A stretch of 64,000 nucleotides of DNA from an uncultured Clostridia bacterium (GCA_945948535.1 CAMFBN010000006.1:1-64000); one strand, 5' to 3'. Positions 51,292 to 60,591 are shown, counted from the stretch's first letter. Notes: generated by a model not told the origin, from the sequence alone. Made by a program: numbers and translations.

Positions 51292-51320
51292 TTGACAAAT
51301 TTAAAAACCTGTGTTAACAT
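51292..51320 (+). promoter_or_regulatory. Promoter for tRNA-Leu
   Basis: TTGACA and TAACAT are separated by 17 bases, 32 bases before the tRNA. Confidence 0.7.
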
Positions 51321-51352
51321 AGTCCAGTCGTTGAGAGATGACGGCAGAATAT

Positions 51353-51440
51353 GGGCGAGTGGTGGAATTGGTAGACTCGCTAGATTCAGGTTCTAGTGTT
51401 CACTGCGGACGTGCGGGTTCAAGTCCCGCCTCGCCCACCA
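51353..51440 (+). tRNA. tRNA-Leu (anticodon CAG)
   Basis: Acceptor arms GGGCGAG and CTCGCCC, a long variable arm, GGTTCAAGTCC T-arm and an encoded CCA end. The anticodon loop TTCAGGT gives CAG, reading CUG. Confidence 0.95.
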
Positions 51441-51443
51441 TGG

Positions 51444-51482
51444 AAAACAGGAAGGTACGTGTTTGCGTATCTTCCTGTTTTT
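51444..51482 (+). terminator. Terminator for tRNA-Leu
   Basis: AAAACAGGAAG and CTTCCTGTTTT arms with inner TACG/CGTA pairing, ending in a T run. Confidence 0.8.
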
Positions 51483-51512
51483 GCTGTACGCTGAAAGGGG
51501 AGAGGGGAGACG

Positions 51513-51902
51513 CTAAAAGAGAACTGCTCCAAGTAAGAAGCCTATAATCAAAGAACCAATTCCAACAAGCGCGTATTCTACAGGATTTCTACGATATTTG
51601 ATTCGTACCACCTTACGAATCACAGGCTTTTCAACAACTTTTTCAACCACCTTATCGACCTTTTTGACCATATTCAGAACAATTGGAGGGTCCTCATAAA
51701 CAGGCTTTCGTCCTGTTGCCAAATACTCAACTTCTGTATCCAGAATATCCGAAAGCTTTATCAGATGAATCGTGTCCGGACTGCTTTGATCGTTTTCCCA
51801 TTTGCTGATTGCTTGTCGGGAAACGCCAAGCGACTGGGCCAGCTGCCCCTGCGACATATTCTTTTGACTGCGAAGCTGTACTATTCTTTCACCGATTGAC
51901 AT
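51513..51902 (-). CDS. XRE-family regulator with a C-terminal membrane anchor
   Basis: 129 aa. Residues 1-62 form a Cro/CI helix-turn-helix (MSQGQLAQSLGVSRQAISKWE). A basic repetitive linker (KKVDKVVEKVVEKPVIRKVV) follows, and one hydrophobic segment closes the protein (YALVGIGSLIIGFLLGAVLF). A membrane-tethered regulator is likely. It follows the tyrosine recombinase gene on the same strand, 48 bases away. Confidence 0.85.
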   Translation of the reverse strand: MSIGERIVQLRSQKNMSQGQLAQSLGVSRQAISKWENDQSSPDTIHLIKLSDILDTEVEYLATGRKPVYEDPPIVLNMVKKVDKVVEKVVEKPVIRKVVRIKYRRNPVEYALVGIGSLIIGFLLGAVLF

Positions 51903-51950
51903 ATAAATTACCTTTAAAATGTGTCAACTATTTGTTGCAATTACAGATTT

Positions 51951-52955
51951 TTATGAACTTTTATCAAAATCCAGCTTGGACAGTGGATTCGCCTCAGCGG
52001 CTATTTTGAGTTCCGTACTTTCTATGTGTGTGTAGATTTGCGTGGTGTTCAGGTTCTCGTGCCCAAGCACTTCCTGCACAGTCTTAACATCAACGCCGCC
52101 TGAAAGCATCATGGTTGCGGCCGTATGGCGCAGCTTATGTGCGGAAAACTGCGTGGAATCCAGCCCCGCCTTCATTAGTGCCTTTTTCACCAGCCTGTGA
52201 ACCGCTGTGACGCTGATTCTGTTATTATCCCTCGACCCAAAGAGCGCGCGGTTGTCCGAGAGTTCTTTCATATTTCGCTCCACCAGATAAGCATCAATTG
52301 CCTTTCGACACGCTTTTCCAAAATAAACAAATCGCTCCTTGTTACCCTTGCCAACTACTCGAATTCGATCCTCATAGACATCCGAGATATTCAGCCCTAC
52401 CAATTCGCTTCGGCGAATTCCGCAATTCAAAAAGAGCATCAAAATCGCATAATCTCTCTTTTCATTTTGCCCGGAAACAGCCTGAAGCAGAGCCGCTGAC
52501 TGCTCCATGGTAAGATACTTTGGCAAACTTTTGCGCAATTTAGGATATTCGAGATCTGCAACCGGATTGTCCTGCAATTGTTTCGTCCTTACTGTAAGGT
52601 ATTTGAAAAAGGATTTAATTGAGGACAATTTTCTGGCACGTGCGGCTGCAGAGATTCCGTAGTCCGGGGAAGCAGTACCCGGATTTATGGCGCGGTCATT
52701 GGCCAAATAGGACAGGAAATCAAAAACATCCGAGGTATCAATATCCTGAATGAATTCGATATCCACATCTCGGATATCAATGTCATCCAAAACCGTCGAA
52801 ATTGGCATTTCATTTCGCATCAGCTTTATAAATCTTAAAAACATTCTTAAATCCAAATAATACTCGGATATTGTTAGCGGTGATTGTCCCATGATATTTT
52901 CATGGTAGATCAGGAATTCCCGCAGAACCTGCGGGCAGTCCGAATAACGTTTCAT
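51951..52955 (-). CDS. Tyrosine recombinase (XerC/integrase type)
   Basis: 334 aa. The SAM-like N-terminal DNA-binding domain spans about residues 5-125. The catalytic domain has FLNCGIRRSELVGLN (Arg I), SAHKLRHTAATMML (H-x-L-R), VLGHENLNTTQIYTHI (His and nucleophile Tyr). It is distinct from the xerD at 54.8 kb. Upstream lies a cluster of three hairpins, and an integrase remnant lies just beyond, so this looks like a small recombinase island. Confidence 0.9.
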   Translation of the reverse strand: MKRYSDCPQVLREFLIYHENIMGQSPLTISEYYLDLRMFLRFIKLMRNEMPISTVLDDIDIRDVDIEFIQDIDTSDVFDFLSYLANDRAINPGTASPDYGISAAARARKLSSIKSFFKYLTVRTKQLQDNPVADLEYPKLRKSLPKYLTMEQSAALLQAVSGQNEKRDYAILMLFLNCGIRRSELVGLNISDVYEDRIRVVGKGNKERFVYFGKACRKAIDAYLVERNMKELSDNRALFGSRDNNRISVTAVHRLVKKALMKAGLDSTQFSAHKLRHTAATMMLSGGVDVKTVQEVLGHENLNTTQIYTHIESTELKIAAEANPLSKLDFDKSS

Positions 52956-53009
52956 GATTTCCTCCTGGTAATTGGATTGGTTTGCTGCTATTATAACAGA
53001 TTCTCATCG

Positions 53010-53114
53010 CGAACGCAACAAAATTTTTATTTTGTTGCGTTCGTCAGGGCTTTTTAATAAACAGGGCTAGTTGCCCTGCCCAACGCAACAAAATCAGGCT
53101 TGTTGTTGCGTTCG
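53010..53114. repeat. Palindrome cluster upstream of the tyrosine recombinase
   Basis: Palindrome A is CGAACGCAACAAAAT / ATTTTGTTGCGTTCG (15-bp arms, 4-base loop). Palindrome B is AACGCAACAA / TTGTTGCGTT, 38 bases further on. They share the motif GAACGCAACAA, giving four copies in alternating orientation. A third hairpin, CAGGGC/GCCCTG, lies between. No gene overlaps it. It looks like recombination or binding sites for the adjacent recombinase. Confidence 0.75.
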
Positions 53115-53181
53115 CCTATCAGACCCTGACTTCCTCCTTTCAGTAGTGCTATTCGTAGGATATCACAGCCGCCCTCACTTG

Positions 53182-53598
53182 TCAACTCGCTTTTCGCCCG
53201 GATGAAGCCCGCCGCCGTCTATACTTGGCCTGCAACTGCAAATCCGCCAGCGCGTAAATCATGGTCACTGACTCCGAGTTGTGATTCAGTGCCCGCCGCA
53301 CTTTCTCGATATCCCCGTACTTTTTCATCAATTCCACCGCATAAACCTTACGAAAGCTGTGCGGGGCCACGTTCTGCGGCAGTCTGAACGCCTGCGCGGC
53401 CCGCTTTACATCCTTCCAGGCCGCCTGTCTGGTATGGTGTTTCCGGGGATTCCTGCCGGGAAAGACCCAGTATTCCCCGGCATGGTTCCGGAGGTCAGAC
53501 AGCAGGGGCTCAGGTAAACCCACTTGCCGCCGCTTCCCTGTCTTGTCCTCAGTAACCCAGAAATGGGGCCGCAACTGCCACGGCTGAAGCTGTAGCAT
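53182..53598 (-). pseudogene. Tyrosine integrase, C-terminal fragment
   Basis: 138 codons keep the catalytic half: HFWVTEDKTGKRRQVGLP, VAPHSFRKVYAVELM (H-x-x-R) and ALNHNSESVTMIYA (His, Tyr). The N-terminal binding domain and the first catalytic Arg are missing, and no ribosome site is seen. It belongs to a family frequent in clostridial islands. Confidence 0.7.
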
Positions 53599-53674
53599 GC
53601 CCCCGCCTTTGGTACAACCAATACAAGTACGGTTTGGATTATGAAAAACAGTCGGGCGAAAGTCGAATTACTTC

Positions 53675-53703
53675 TTTACATTTTGACGTTTTCCGGCTAC
53701 AAT
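53675..53703 (+). promoter_or_regulatory. Promoter for pfkA
   Basis: TTTACA and TACAAT are separated by 17 bases, 38 bases before the start codon. Confidence 0.55.
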
Positions 53704-53741
53704 ATACTTGAATCAAACCTGAAAGAACGGAGGAACCCTAA

Positions 53742-54713
53742 ATGAGCGTAAAAAGAATTGGTGTACTTACCAGCGGTGGCGACGCCCCCGGCATGAACCC
53801 CTGCGTGCGTGCAGTCGTGCGCACTGCTCTGTATCATGGCCTGGAGTGTTACGGCATTCGGCGTGGATGGAACGGCTTAATCACTGGCGATGTTGTCAAG
53901 CTGGATGAAAAAAGCGTATCCCATACAATCAACAGGGGCGGTACAATCCTGTATACTGCGCGAAGCAAGGAGTTTATGACTGAAGAGGGTCAGAGAAAAG
54001 CTGTTTCTACCTGTAAATTCCTTGGTTTGGACAGCATTATTGCCATTGGCGGTGATGGCACATTCCGTGGCGCTCGTGCTCTGAGCAAGTATGGCATTAA
54101 CGTAATCGGAATTCCCGGTACAATTGATAATGATATCAGCTGCACGCATTACTGCATTGGCTTTGACACTGCCGCAAATACCGCGATCGAGTGTATCGAT
54201 AAGCTGCGCGATACCATGCAGTCTCATGAGCGCTGCTCCGTGGTTGAGGTAATGGGTAGAAACGCCGGATATCTTGCGATGTACGTTGGCCTGGCTGTCG
54301 GTGCCACCGCCGTTCTGGTGCCCGAGGAGGAAATTGACTTTGAGCGGGATGTCGTTGAAAAGATCCGCAAAGCACGGCTGAACGGTTTTACGCACTATAT
54401 GATCGTAGTTGCAGAGGGCGCTGGTTCGGCTTCTGACATCGCAGCGAAAATCAAGGAAGCAACTGACTTGGATCCCCGTGTGACTGTATTGGGGCATATC
54501 CAAAGAGGCGGCTCCCCCACTGGGCGTGATCGTGTCAATGCCACAAAGATGGGATACCTGGCTGTGGAGCTTCTGCTGCAGGGTAAGACAAACCGGATCG
54601 TCTGTACGCATGATGGCGGGTTTACAGACGTCGATATTGACGAAGGACTATCCATGCAAAAGGGCATCCAGAAAATGGAAGTGGATGTGCTTGCGGCAAT
54701 GACAGGAATTTAA
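53742..54713 (+). CDS. pfkA: ATP-dependent 6-phosphofructokinase
   Basis: 323 aa, standard size. ATG 53742 has CGGAGG upstream. LTSGGDAPGMNPCVRA and AIGGDGTFRGA are the ATP-binding glycine motifs; GIPGTIDNDISC carries the catalytic Asp region and VEVMGRNAGYLA the fructose-6-phosphate contact. GGDGT (Gly after the second Asp) indicates ATP rather than PPi use. It commits sugar to glycolysis. A terminator follows. Confidence 0.95.
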   Translation: MSVKRIGVLTSGGDAPGMNPCVRAVVRTALYHGLECYGIRRGWNGLITGDVVKLDEKSVSHTINRGGTILYTARSKEFMTEEGQRKAVSTCKFLGLDSIIAIGGDGTFRGARALSKYGINVIGIPGTIDNDISCTHYCIGFDTAANTAIECIDKLRDTMQSHERCSVVEVMGRNAGYLAMYVGLAVGATAVLVPEEEIDFERDVVEKIRKARLNGFTHYMIVVAEGAGSASDIAAKIKEATDLDPRVTVLGHIQRGGSPTGRDRVNATKMGYLAVELLLQGKTNRIVCTHDGGFTDVDIDEGLSMQKGIQKMEVDVLAAMTGI

Positions 54714-54753
54714 GGTACTTCTTCTCTGCTGTACGTAATTGAACATATAATTT

Positions 54754-54787
54754 AAAAAGTCTGCCGTTTCAGGACGGCAGACTTTTT
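54754..54787. terminator. Bidirectional terminator between pfkA and xerD
   Basis: AAAAAGTCTGCCGT, short loop, ACGGCAGACTTTTT, serving convergent genes on both strands. Confidence 0.85.
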
Positions 54788-55673
54788 ATGCTTTCGGATG
54801 GCATTTATCATAAACAGATTTCACTTTTGCGTTAACCAGTGAAGCGTACATTTGTGTAGAAGAAATATCGCTGTGTCCCATCAATTCCTGGAGCGCACTG
54901 AGATCTGCCCCATTTTCCAAAAGATGAACAGCAAAGCTATGACGAAGAGTGTGCGGTGTTATGTCTTTCTCAATCCCAGCCTTAGACTGATAATACTTCA
55001 ATATCTTCCAGAACCCCTGCCGGCTCATGCGTACGCCGCTCACATTGACAAACAGCGCATCTTCAGAAGCGCTTACTGCCATCAGAGGCCGTGCATCATT
55101 TAAATAACTCGCAAGTGCTTTCAAAGCGGCAGGATACAAGGGAATCACACGGGACTTCTTGGCGCCATTGCAGCGAACAAAGCCCATTCCCAAGTTTACG
55201 TCCTCGACATTTAGTTCGATCAATTCCGTAACACGAATCCCGGTCGCGTACATAACCTCAAGCATCGCTTTGTCACGAAGCCCTTTAGAATCTGTCGTAA
55301 CTGGCTGCGAAAGAAGAAGCTCCACTTCCCTGCCTGTCAAAATCTGAGGAGGCTTACGCTCGCCGCGATCCACATGGATCTGATCGGTAATCGGAGATGC
55401 TTCCAGGAATCCGGAAGACACGGCGTATACGTAGAAATTTTTAAGGCTGGCAAGCGTACGTGACACCGTTGCACCAGACTTCCCCTGATCCTGCAGATGG
55501 GTAAGATACACGCTGATATTCTGTTGTACAGCATTCAGCAGCTCGGTTCCCTCGGTACGCTCCAGCCAATCAGAGAACTGGCGGATATCGCGCATATAGG
55601 AGGAAACCGTATTACCGGACGCCTTTTTTACCTTACTCAGGTAATTTTCATAAGTGCTTATTATGTCCAGCAT
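54786..55673 (-). CDS. xerD: Site-specific tyrosine recombinase XerD
   Basis: 295 aa from ATG 55673, the usual XerD length. The catalytic set is visible: MYATGIRVTELIEL (Arg I), TPHTLRHSFAVHLL (His, Arg II) and LMGHSDISSTQMYASL (His, Tyr). It resolves chromosome dimers at dif with XerC. It follows the membrane-protein gene 55690-56220 by 16 bases, as xerD often follows spoIIM in Clostridia. Confidence 0.92.
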   Translation of the reverse strand: MLDIISTYENYLSKVKKASGNTVSSYMRDIRQFSDWLERTEGTELLNAVQQNISVYLTHLQDQGKSGATVSRTLASLKNFYVYAVSSGFLEASPITDQIHVDRGERKPPQILTGREVELLLSQPVTTDSKGLRDKAMLEVMYATGIRVTELIELNVEDVNLGMGFVRCNGAKKSRVIPLYPAALKALASYLNDARPLMAVSASEDALFVNVSGVRMSRQGFWKILKYYQSKAGIEKDITPHTLRHSFAVHLLENGADLSALQELMGHSDISSTQMYASLVNAKVKSVYDKCHPKA

Positions 55674-55689
55674 GAAACAGCCTACCAAT

Positions 55690-56220
55690 TTACCCTTTCG
55701 TAGAATCTATCAAGCACACAAATGGTGCAATAATGCGGTAATCCAATATAGTGGTAAACACGATCGCAGCAAACACGGTACAGGTAACAATAAGCCAGTG
55801 CAGCCTATCCGGCATGGAAACTGAGCAGAGCCAGTACCAATACAGTAACGGGAGTGTTGTACAGCCACTAAATAGAAGGAAGTATCGAAGAAGCCATCCG
55901 CCAGAGCCAAAGCTCACAAGGATTCGCAATGAAACAAAAGAAAACAGGAACGCCTTCACATAGCATACGCCTGCGATTGCCCAGGGCATTGAGAAGACAC
56001 CAAAAAAAGCGGACAGCAGAAAAGGTAACAGAGCTGCGTTCAGCAGGCCAACGATCGACGCAGAACAAGAAACGATTCTGTGCATCAAAGAAAATGTCTC
56101 TGGTGAAAAAAAGAAATACGGAAAAGCACCGAATAACAGGCCGCCGATCCAACACATTGCAAGAACGAACGGCATTCCCTTGCGAGCATTCAGACGTGCA
56201 GAAAACCAATTTTTGTGCAT
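55690..56220 (-). CDS. Membrane protein in the spoIIM position (function unassigned)
   Basis: 176 aa from ATG 56220 (GGAGG ten bases upstream), with about five membrane segments. The start KNWFSARLNARKGMPFVLAM resembles the N-terminus of integral membrane proteins of the SpoIIM type, and the gene precedes xerD, which is the clostridial spoIIM place. The sequence match is too weak to name it. From 56221 to 56560 the only visible feature is the palindrome at 56505-56548. Confidence 0.6.
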   Translation of the reverse strand: MHKNWFSARLNARKGMPFVLAMCWIGGLLFGAFPYFFFSPETFSLMHRIVSCSASIVGLLNAALLPFLLSAFFGVFSMPWAIAGVCYVKAFLFSFVSLRILVSFGSGGWLLRYFLLFSGCTTLPLLYWYWLCSVSMPDRLHWLIVTCTVFAAIVFTTILDYRIIAPFVCLIDSTKG

Positions 56221-56504
56221 GCCAAAGCCACCTCCGAACACAAACAGGATACCAAAAACCTGCTTACGAAAAAAGGGAGCTGGTATGTCACAAGGGATAG
56301 AATATCTCGTAAAACCTTTACGCACATACTATACTCCATTTCTTACAAAAATTCAAGCTTTTTTAGCCAAAATTGCTTTTTTTGTAAATTATGACGGATA
56401 ATTATGTAAACAAAATTATGTGAACGAAAGTAGGGCTTGTTGCAGATTCTTTACCATTTTAAATTATCGTCCCTATATGTTGCGATTGAGCGAGTCGCGC
56501 GCTA

Positions 56505-56548
56505 CTAAATATTGGATTTGCAAGGCTTCTTGCAAATCCAATATTTAG
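56505..56548. repeat. Perfect 20-bp-arm palindrome
   Basis: CTAAATATTGGATTTGCAAG, loop GCTT, CTTGCAAATCCAATATTTAG. It lies downstream of the TIGR04086 gene. The arms are unusually long and perfect, and there is no T tract, so it is more than a typical terminator. Confidence 0.8.
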
Positions 56549-56560
56549 AGTAATATTTAT

Positions 56561-57004
56561 TTACCTCCTTGGCCTATTGACGCTTGGTATTCGCCGGGAA
56601 CCCGCTTTTCTTCCCCTCTCCCCTTTCATTTCAAGCATACAAATGACTGTACTTCCACAAAGAATAAGGATCCCAGTGGTTCCAATGCCGTTGAATTGAC
56701 CTCCAAAGAATAGGGCGCTGATTATTAACAATGTCACCCAATACAAAATACCCGCAATTGCGCATGTCAATAGTTTTCTTCTCTTGATAATGCGGCAGGC
56801 TGTTTTTGTCCCAATCATCGACGTGACCAGTAACATAATGGCAATCCCATAACCAATTTTCTCCCATTCCAACTTTTCCAAACTGATCAATTTTGCCAGG
56901 AATGCGGACAGAATCAACATGATACCCAGGCTGATACTGGTAGCGATTGCGAATCCGGCAGGCATGGAAACAGCTCTGCCTGTCACCATATGGTTACGCA
57001 TCAT
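56561..57004 (-). CDS. TIGR04086-type membrane protein
   Basis: 147 aa from the ATG at 57004, which has GGGGGA eight bases upstream. About four membrane segments: GFAIATSISLGIMLILSAFLA, KIGYGIAIMLLVTSMIGTK, AIAGILYWVTLLIISALFFGG and TTGILILCGSTVICML. Small clostridial/bacillar membrane proteins of this layout (YrzE-like) have no known function. Confidence 0.7.
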   Translation of the reverse strand: MMRNHMVTGRAVSMPAGFAIATSISLGIMLILSAFLAKLISLEKLEWEKIGYGIAIMLLVTSMIGTKTACRIIKRRKLLTCAIAGILYWVTLLIISALFFGGQFNGIGTTGILILCGSTVICMLEMKGERGRKAGSRRIPSVNRPRR

Positions 57005-57096
57005 TCTCACGTCCCCCTTTCTCTTCATTCTATTCACTCACGATATAAAAATACCGGGACAGGCATACGCCCATCCCGGATATGTTTATATTCATT

Positions 57097-57600
57097 TTAC
57101 ACATCGATGTCCACATTCATCGTTTTTCGCTGTTCCTGTGCTTCAGTTACCGCGCGGAACTTCATCCTCGTATCCCTTACCTCATTCAGAGCCTTGGAAA
57201 CAACTTCCTCTGTCTGCCGCAGGGACTCGTCCATATACTCATTCGCAGCCTTCCGCAGTTGGTTGATTCGGCTCTGCGTTTGAGCGACCAACTCCTCACT
57301 GCGTTTTTTCGCTTCCATGTAGACCGATTCCTTGGTGACCATCTGCTTGGCTTTTTCCTGCGCTTCCCTGACGATATTTTCCGCTTCCCGCCGGGCCTGG
57401 CCAACAATTTCTGTACGGGATTCTACTATGGCGCGAGACTGCTTGATTTCGCCAGGCAACTGAGCCAGAATTTCATCCAGCATATCCAAAACACGATCCC
57501 GCTCCAGAATACACTTATCCGCAGCAAGCGGCATGGAGCGAGCATCCTGCACCATGTCATACAGCGCGCCAATGATATCTTCCGTGTTGCGTTCCGCCAT
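57097..57600 (-). CDS. Coiled-coil protein, DivIVA/SMC-like region only
   Basis: 167 aa, almost entirely coiled coil (EIVGQARREAENIVREAQEK, AKKRSEELVAQTQSRINQLR). No membrane segment. It resembles the short coiled-coil 'ATPase' proteins encoded next to coaD in many Clostridia; role unknown. It ends the coaD unit, 12 bases after it. Confidence 0.65.
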   Translation of the reverse strand: MAERNTEDIIGALYDMVQDARSMPLAADKCILERDRVLDMLDEILAQLPGEIKQSRAIVESRTEIVGQARREAENIVREAQEKAKQMVTKESVYMEAKKRSEELVAQTQSRINQLRKAANEYMDESLRQTEEVVSKALNEVRDTRMKFRAVTEAQEQRKTMNVDIDV

Positions 57601-57612
57601 AATGATTTCCTC

Positions 57613-58107
57613 CTAAAATTGTTTTTTCCTGCTCTCTATTCTTTCCTGAAAGTCCGGAATAATTTCACTGGGCAGAAAATCCGATAAGTCCACGCCGTAA
57701 GCTCCCAATTCCTTGACCATGCTGGAACTCAGGTACATATACTGACTGTCAGCAGTCAGGAACATAGTATCCAGATCGGGGTTAATTTTGTGGTTAACCA
57801 GCGCCATCTGAAACTCTGTTTCAAAGTCCGAGACAGCCCGCAGCCCCTTTACAACCACACAGCTCCCCCTTCGCCTGGCGTATTCCGCCAGCAGCTCATT
57901 GGAACTGTCGACCTCAACGTTTGGCAAATCCCCGGTAACACGGCGTATAAGTTCCACCCGTTCTTTCTGCGTAAACATCGGATTCTTGCCGGCATTGACC
58001 ATAACGCAGACAATCAGCTTGTCAAAAATACTGGAAGCTCTGCGTATAATATTCAAATGGCCGCTGGTAATCGGATCAAAACTGCCCGGATAGATTGCTG
58101 TTTTCAT
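57613..58107 (-). CDS. coaD: Phosphopantetheine adenylyltransferase
   Basis: 164 aa from ATG 58107. YPGSFDPITSGHLNII contains the nucleotidyltransferase T/HxGH motif; VVKGLRAVSDFETEFQMA and SSSMVKELGAYG are the other conserved blocks. It makes dephospho-CoA. It follows rsmD by 17 bases, a standard Firmicutes pair. Confidence 0.95.
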   Translation of the reverse strand: MKTAIYPGSFDPITSGHLNIIRRASSIFDKLIVCVMVNAGKNPMFTQKERVELIRRVTGDLPNVEVDSSNELLAEYARRRGSCVVVKGLRAVSDFETEFQMALVNHKINPDLDTMFLTADSQYMYLSSSMVKELGAYGVDLSDFLPSEIIPDFQERIESRKKQF

Positions 58108-58124
58108 ATATAACCTGACACTAC

Positions 58125-58667
58125 TCACAACCTGCGATAAATCGTGAGCAATGTCTTCCCATATTTATAGTCTTTAGAGCGTTGGTAACCGTCGAATTCA
58201 CAGGGTAACTCTTTCCCAACCGGCCTCTCTGTGACTATTATACCATCTGTTTGCAAAATGTCAATTTCTGTGATTCGTTTTAGTGCATTTTCAAGATACG
58301 TTTCGGCGTAGGGTGGGTCAAGAAAGATGATGGAGAAGGTTTCCCGGCATCTGTTCACATAATCCATGTAGTCGCTGCGGATTACTGTTCCATCCTGCGC
58401 AAGCTTCGTGCGTCTCAAATTTTCCCGAATCAATTGGCACGCTTCTTCTCGGGCGTCTACAAACACACTTCGTTTTGCGCCCCTGCTTAGCGCTTCAATT
58501 CCCAACTGCCCAGTGCCGCCAAACAGATCCAAAACATTGGCTCCTGGAATATCAAAGTTGATAATGCTGAAAAGTGCTTCCTTGACTCGGTCCGCCGTTG
58601 GCCGTGTCAGCATCCCCTCCGGGGTTTTCAACTGAACACCTCTGGCTTTTCCAGTGATAACACGCAT
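58125..58667 (-). CDS. rsmD: 16S rRNA (guanine-966-N2)-methyltransferase RsmD
   Basis: 180 aa. RVITGKARGVQLKTPEG is the conserved start; NVLDLFGGTGQLGIEALSRG binds SAM and IIFLDPPYAETYLE is the catalytic DPPY. It methylates 16S rRNA G966. It precedes coaD and follows uvrC by eight bases, so transcription is probably linked. Confidence 0.94.
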   Translation of the reverse strand: MRVITGKARGVQLKTPEGMLTRPTADRVKEALFSIINFDIPGANVLDLFGGTGQLGIEALSRGAKRSVFVDAREEACQLIRENLRRTKLAQDGTVIRSDYMDYVNRCRETFSIIFLDPPYAETYLENALKRITEIDILQTDGIIVTERPVGKELPCEFDGYQRSKDYKYGKTLLTIYRRL

Positions 58668-58675
58668 ATTTTCAC

Positions 58676-60493
58676 CTAGCTTTCTGCGTTTCTGAAATGG
58701 GAATATACAGCTGCAGCCGCATCTTTTGGAAGCAGTCGCTCCAATTCTGGCAGCGTTGCCTGACGAATCGCCTGAATGGATTTAAACTGTCGCAGAAGCT
58801 CCTGCTTCCGTTTCGGGCCGATGCCCGGGATTTCATCCAGCTCGGAATAGCGCAGCCTTTTACTGCGCAGCTGCCTGTGATACGTAATCGCAAAGCGATG
58901 GGTTTCTTCCTGAATAGTACCAATCAAGGAAAAGATTGCCGGATTGTTGTCGATTCGGATTTCCTGCCCCTCCGGCGTTACCAGCGCCCGTGTGCGGTGC
59001 CGATCATCTTTTACCATGCCGAACACCGGGAAAGACAGGTTTAATTCTTCCAGCGCGCTTACGACGGTTCTGGCATGATTCACGCCGCCGTCAATCAGGA
59101 GAAGATCCGGTGCGGTCTCAAAACCATTGTCCCCGGATTTGTAATGCGTAAACCGCCGTTTGACGATCTGGTGCATGGAAGCGTAGTCATCCTGATTGGA
59201 AAGCCCCTCCAGCTTAAACCGTTTGTAACCGCTTTTATAGGGCCTTCCAGATTGAAATACCACCATGCTGGCAACGATATCCGTTCCGGAAATGTTGGAA
59301 ATATCGTAGGATTCAATTCGCATCGGCGGATCCATCCCCAACATTTTGCCGAGAAGTGTCAGTGTCGCGCTGACGCGCTCATCCTTGCCTGTCACCCGCT
59401 CTGCTTCCTCCTGGGCGTTTTTGCAGGCCAGTTCCACCAAACGTACATTGTCCCCTCTTTGCGGTACCAGCAGCTTAGGCTTTCGTCCCAGCTGCTGCTC
59501 CAGCAGCTGAGAAAATAACTCAGCATCTTCCAAAGGAAAAGGAAGCAGCACACGTTTGGGAGCCAACCCTCGGCTTAAATAGAACTGCTTCATCAGGCTG
59601 GATACGGCATCCGCTTTTTCGTCCGGTCTGGAAAACACCTCATATTCTTTATCCAGAAGGCTTCCTCCGGAAAAATGAAGTACCGCAAAACAGGCCTTGG
59701 CTTCTGTCTCACCGTAGCCAATCACGTCTGTATCCGCCAATGTACCTGCTGTGACAAGCTGTTTCTGTCCCAGATTCTCCACGGCCTGCAATCGATCCCG
59801 AAGGCTTGCGGCCAGTTCAAATTCCAAGTTTTCCGCTGCGGCAAGCATCTGCCCACGAATCTCGTCCGCTACAGACTTATAGTTACCCTGAAGCAGTTCC
59901 CGTGCCTGCAGCATGGTTTGCCTGTATTCCGTGCAGGACTTTCCCTCCTGACACCAGCCGGCGCATTGATTCATGTGGTAGTTCAGGCAGGGTCTCCCCT
60001 TCCCTACGTCTCTGGGAAACTGCAAATGGCAGCCGGGCAGCTTCAGCGTCAGGCGAAGCGCTTCCATGACATCATGCGTTACGCTTCTACCACCGAAGGG
60101 GCCAAAGTATTCCGCACCGTCGTCGCTGAGTTTGCTCACAAGGGTGATTCTGGGGTAAACCTCCCGCATATCCAGCCGGAGATAGGGATACCCCTTATCG
60201 TCCTTCAGCAGAATATTATACTTCGGCATATACCGCTTAATCAGAGAGCATTCCAGCACCAGCGCCTCAAATTCGGACGCGGCAACAATCACATCAAAAT
60301 GATGAATCTTAGTCACCATGATGCGGGTCTTCGGCGTATGGGACGCGGTATCCTGAAAATACTGGCTGACACGGTTTTTCAGCTTTTTGGCCTTGCCGAC
60401 ATATATCACCTTGTCTGTCTGATCCCGCATGATATACACGCCGGGGGCATATGGCAGGCTAAGCGCTTTTTCCTTCAGCTGGTCAAACGTCAC
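58676..60493 (-). CDS. uvrC: Excinuclease ABC subunit C
   Basis: 605 aa from GTG 60493 (GGGGGAG seven bases upstream); the track ATG 25 codons earlier has none. The N-terminal GIY-YIG nuclease has PYAPGVYIMRD and VIYVGKAKKLKNRV; then the UVR coiled coil (ADEIRGQMLAAAENLEFELA), the C-terminal RNase H-like nuclease (DLLLIDGGVNHA) and a helix-hairpin-helix pair (LDEIPGIGPKRKQELL). It makes the dual incisions in nucleotide excision repair. Confidence 0.96.
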   Translation of the reverse strand: MTFDQLKEKALSLPYAPGVYIMRDQTDKVIYVGKAKKLKNRVSQYFQDTASHTPKTRIMVTKIHHFDVIVAASEFEALVLECSLIKRYMPKYNILLKDDKGYPYLRLDMREVYPRITLVSKLSDDGAEYFGPFGGRSVTHDVMEALRLTLKLPGCHLQFPRDVGKGRPCLNYHMNQCAGWCQEGKSCTEYRQTMLQARELLQGNYKSVADEIRGQMLAAAENLEFELAASLRDRLQAVENLGQKQLVTAGTLADTDVIGYGETEAKACFAVLHFSGGSLLDKEYEVFSRPDEKADAVSSLMKQFYLSRGLAPKRVLLPFPLEDAELFSQLLEQQLGRKPKLLVPQRGDNVRLVELACKNAQEEAERVTGKDERVSATLTLLGKMLGMDPPMRIESYDISNISGTDIVASMVVFQSGRPYKSGYKRFKLEGLSNQDDYASMHQIVKRRFTHYKSGDNGFETAPDLLLIDGGVNHARTVVSALEELNLSFPVFGMVKDDRHRTRALVTPEGQEIRIDNNPAIFSLIGTIQEETHRFAITYHRQLRSKRLRYSELDEIPGIGPKRKQELLRQFKSIQAIRQATLPELERLLPKDAAAAVYSHFRNAES

Positions 60494-60591
60494 AGTGAAT
60501 CTCCCCCGTTTTCCTTGCAGTGCAGAATGTAATGGTAATGAATACCGCCCCAATGCTTCTACGGGCACTGAGGCGGTTAAGTAAAATGGTG

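Noticed and set aside
51353-53600. tRNA-Leu as the integration site of the tyrosine-recombinase island
   Set aside because: No second copy of the tRNA-Leu 3' end was found near 53.6 kb.
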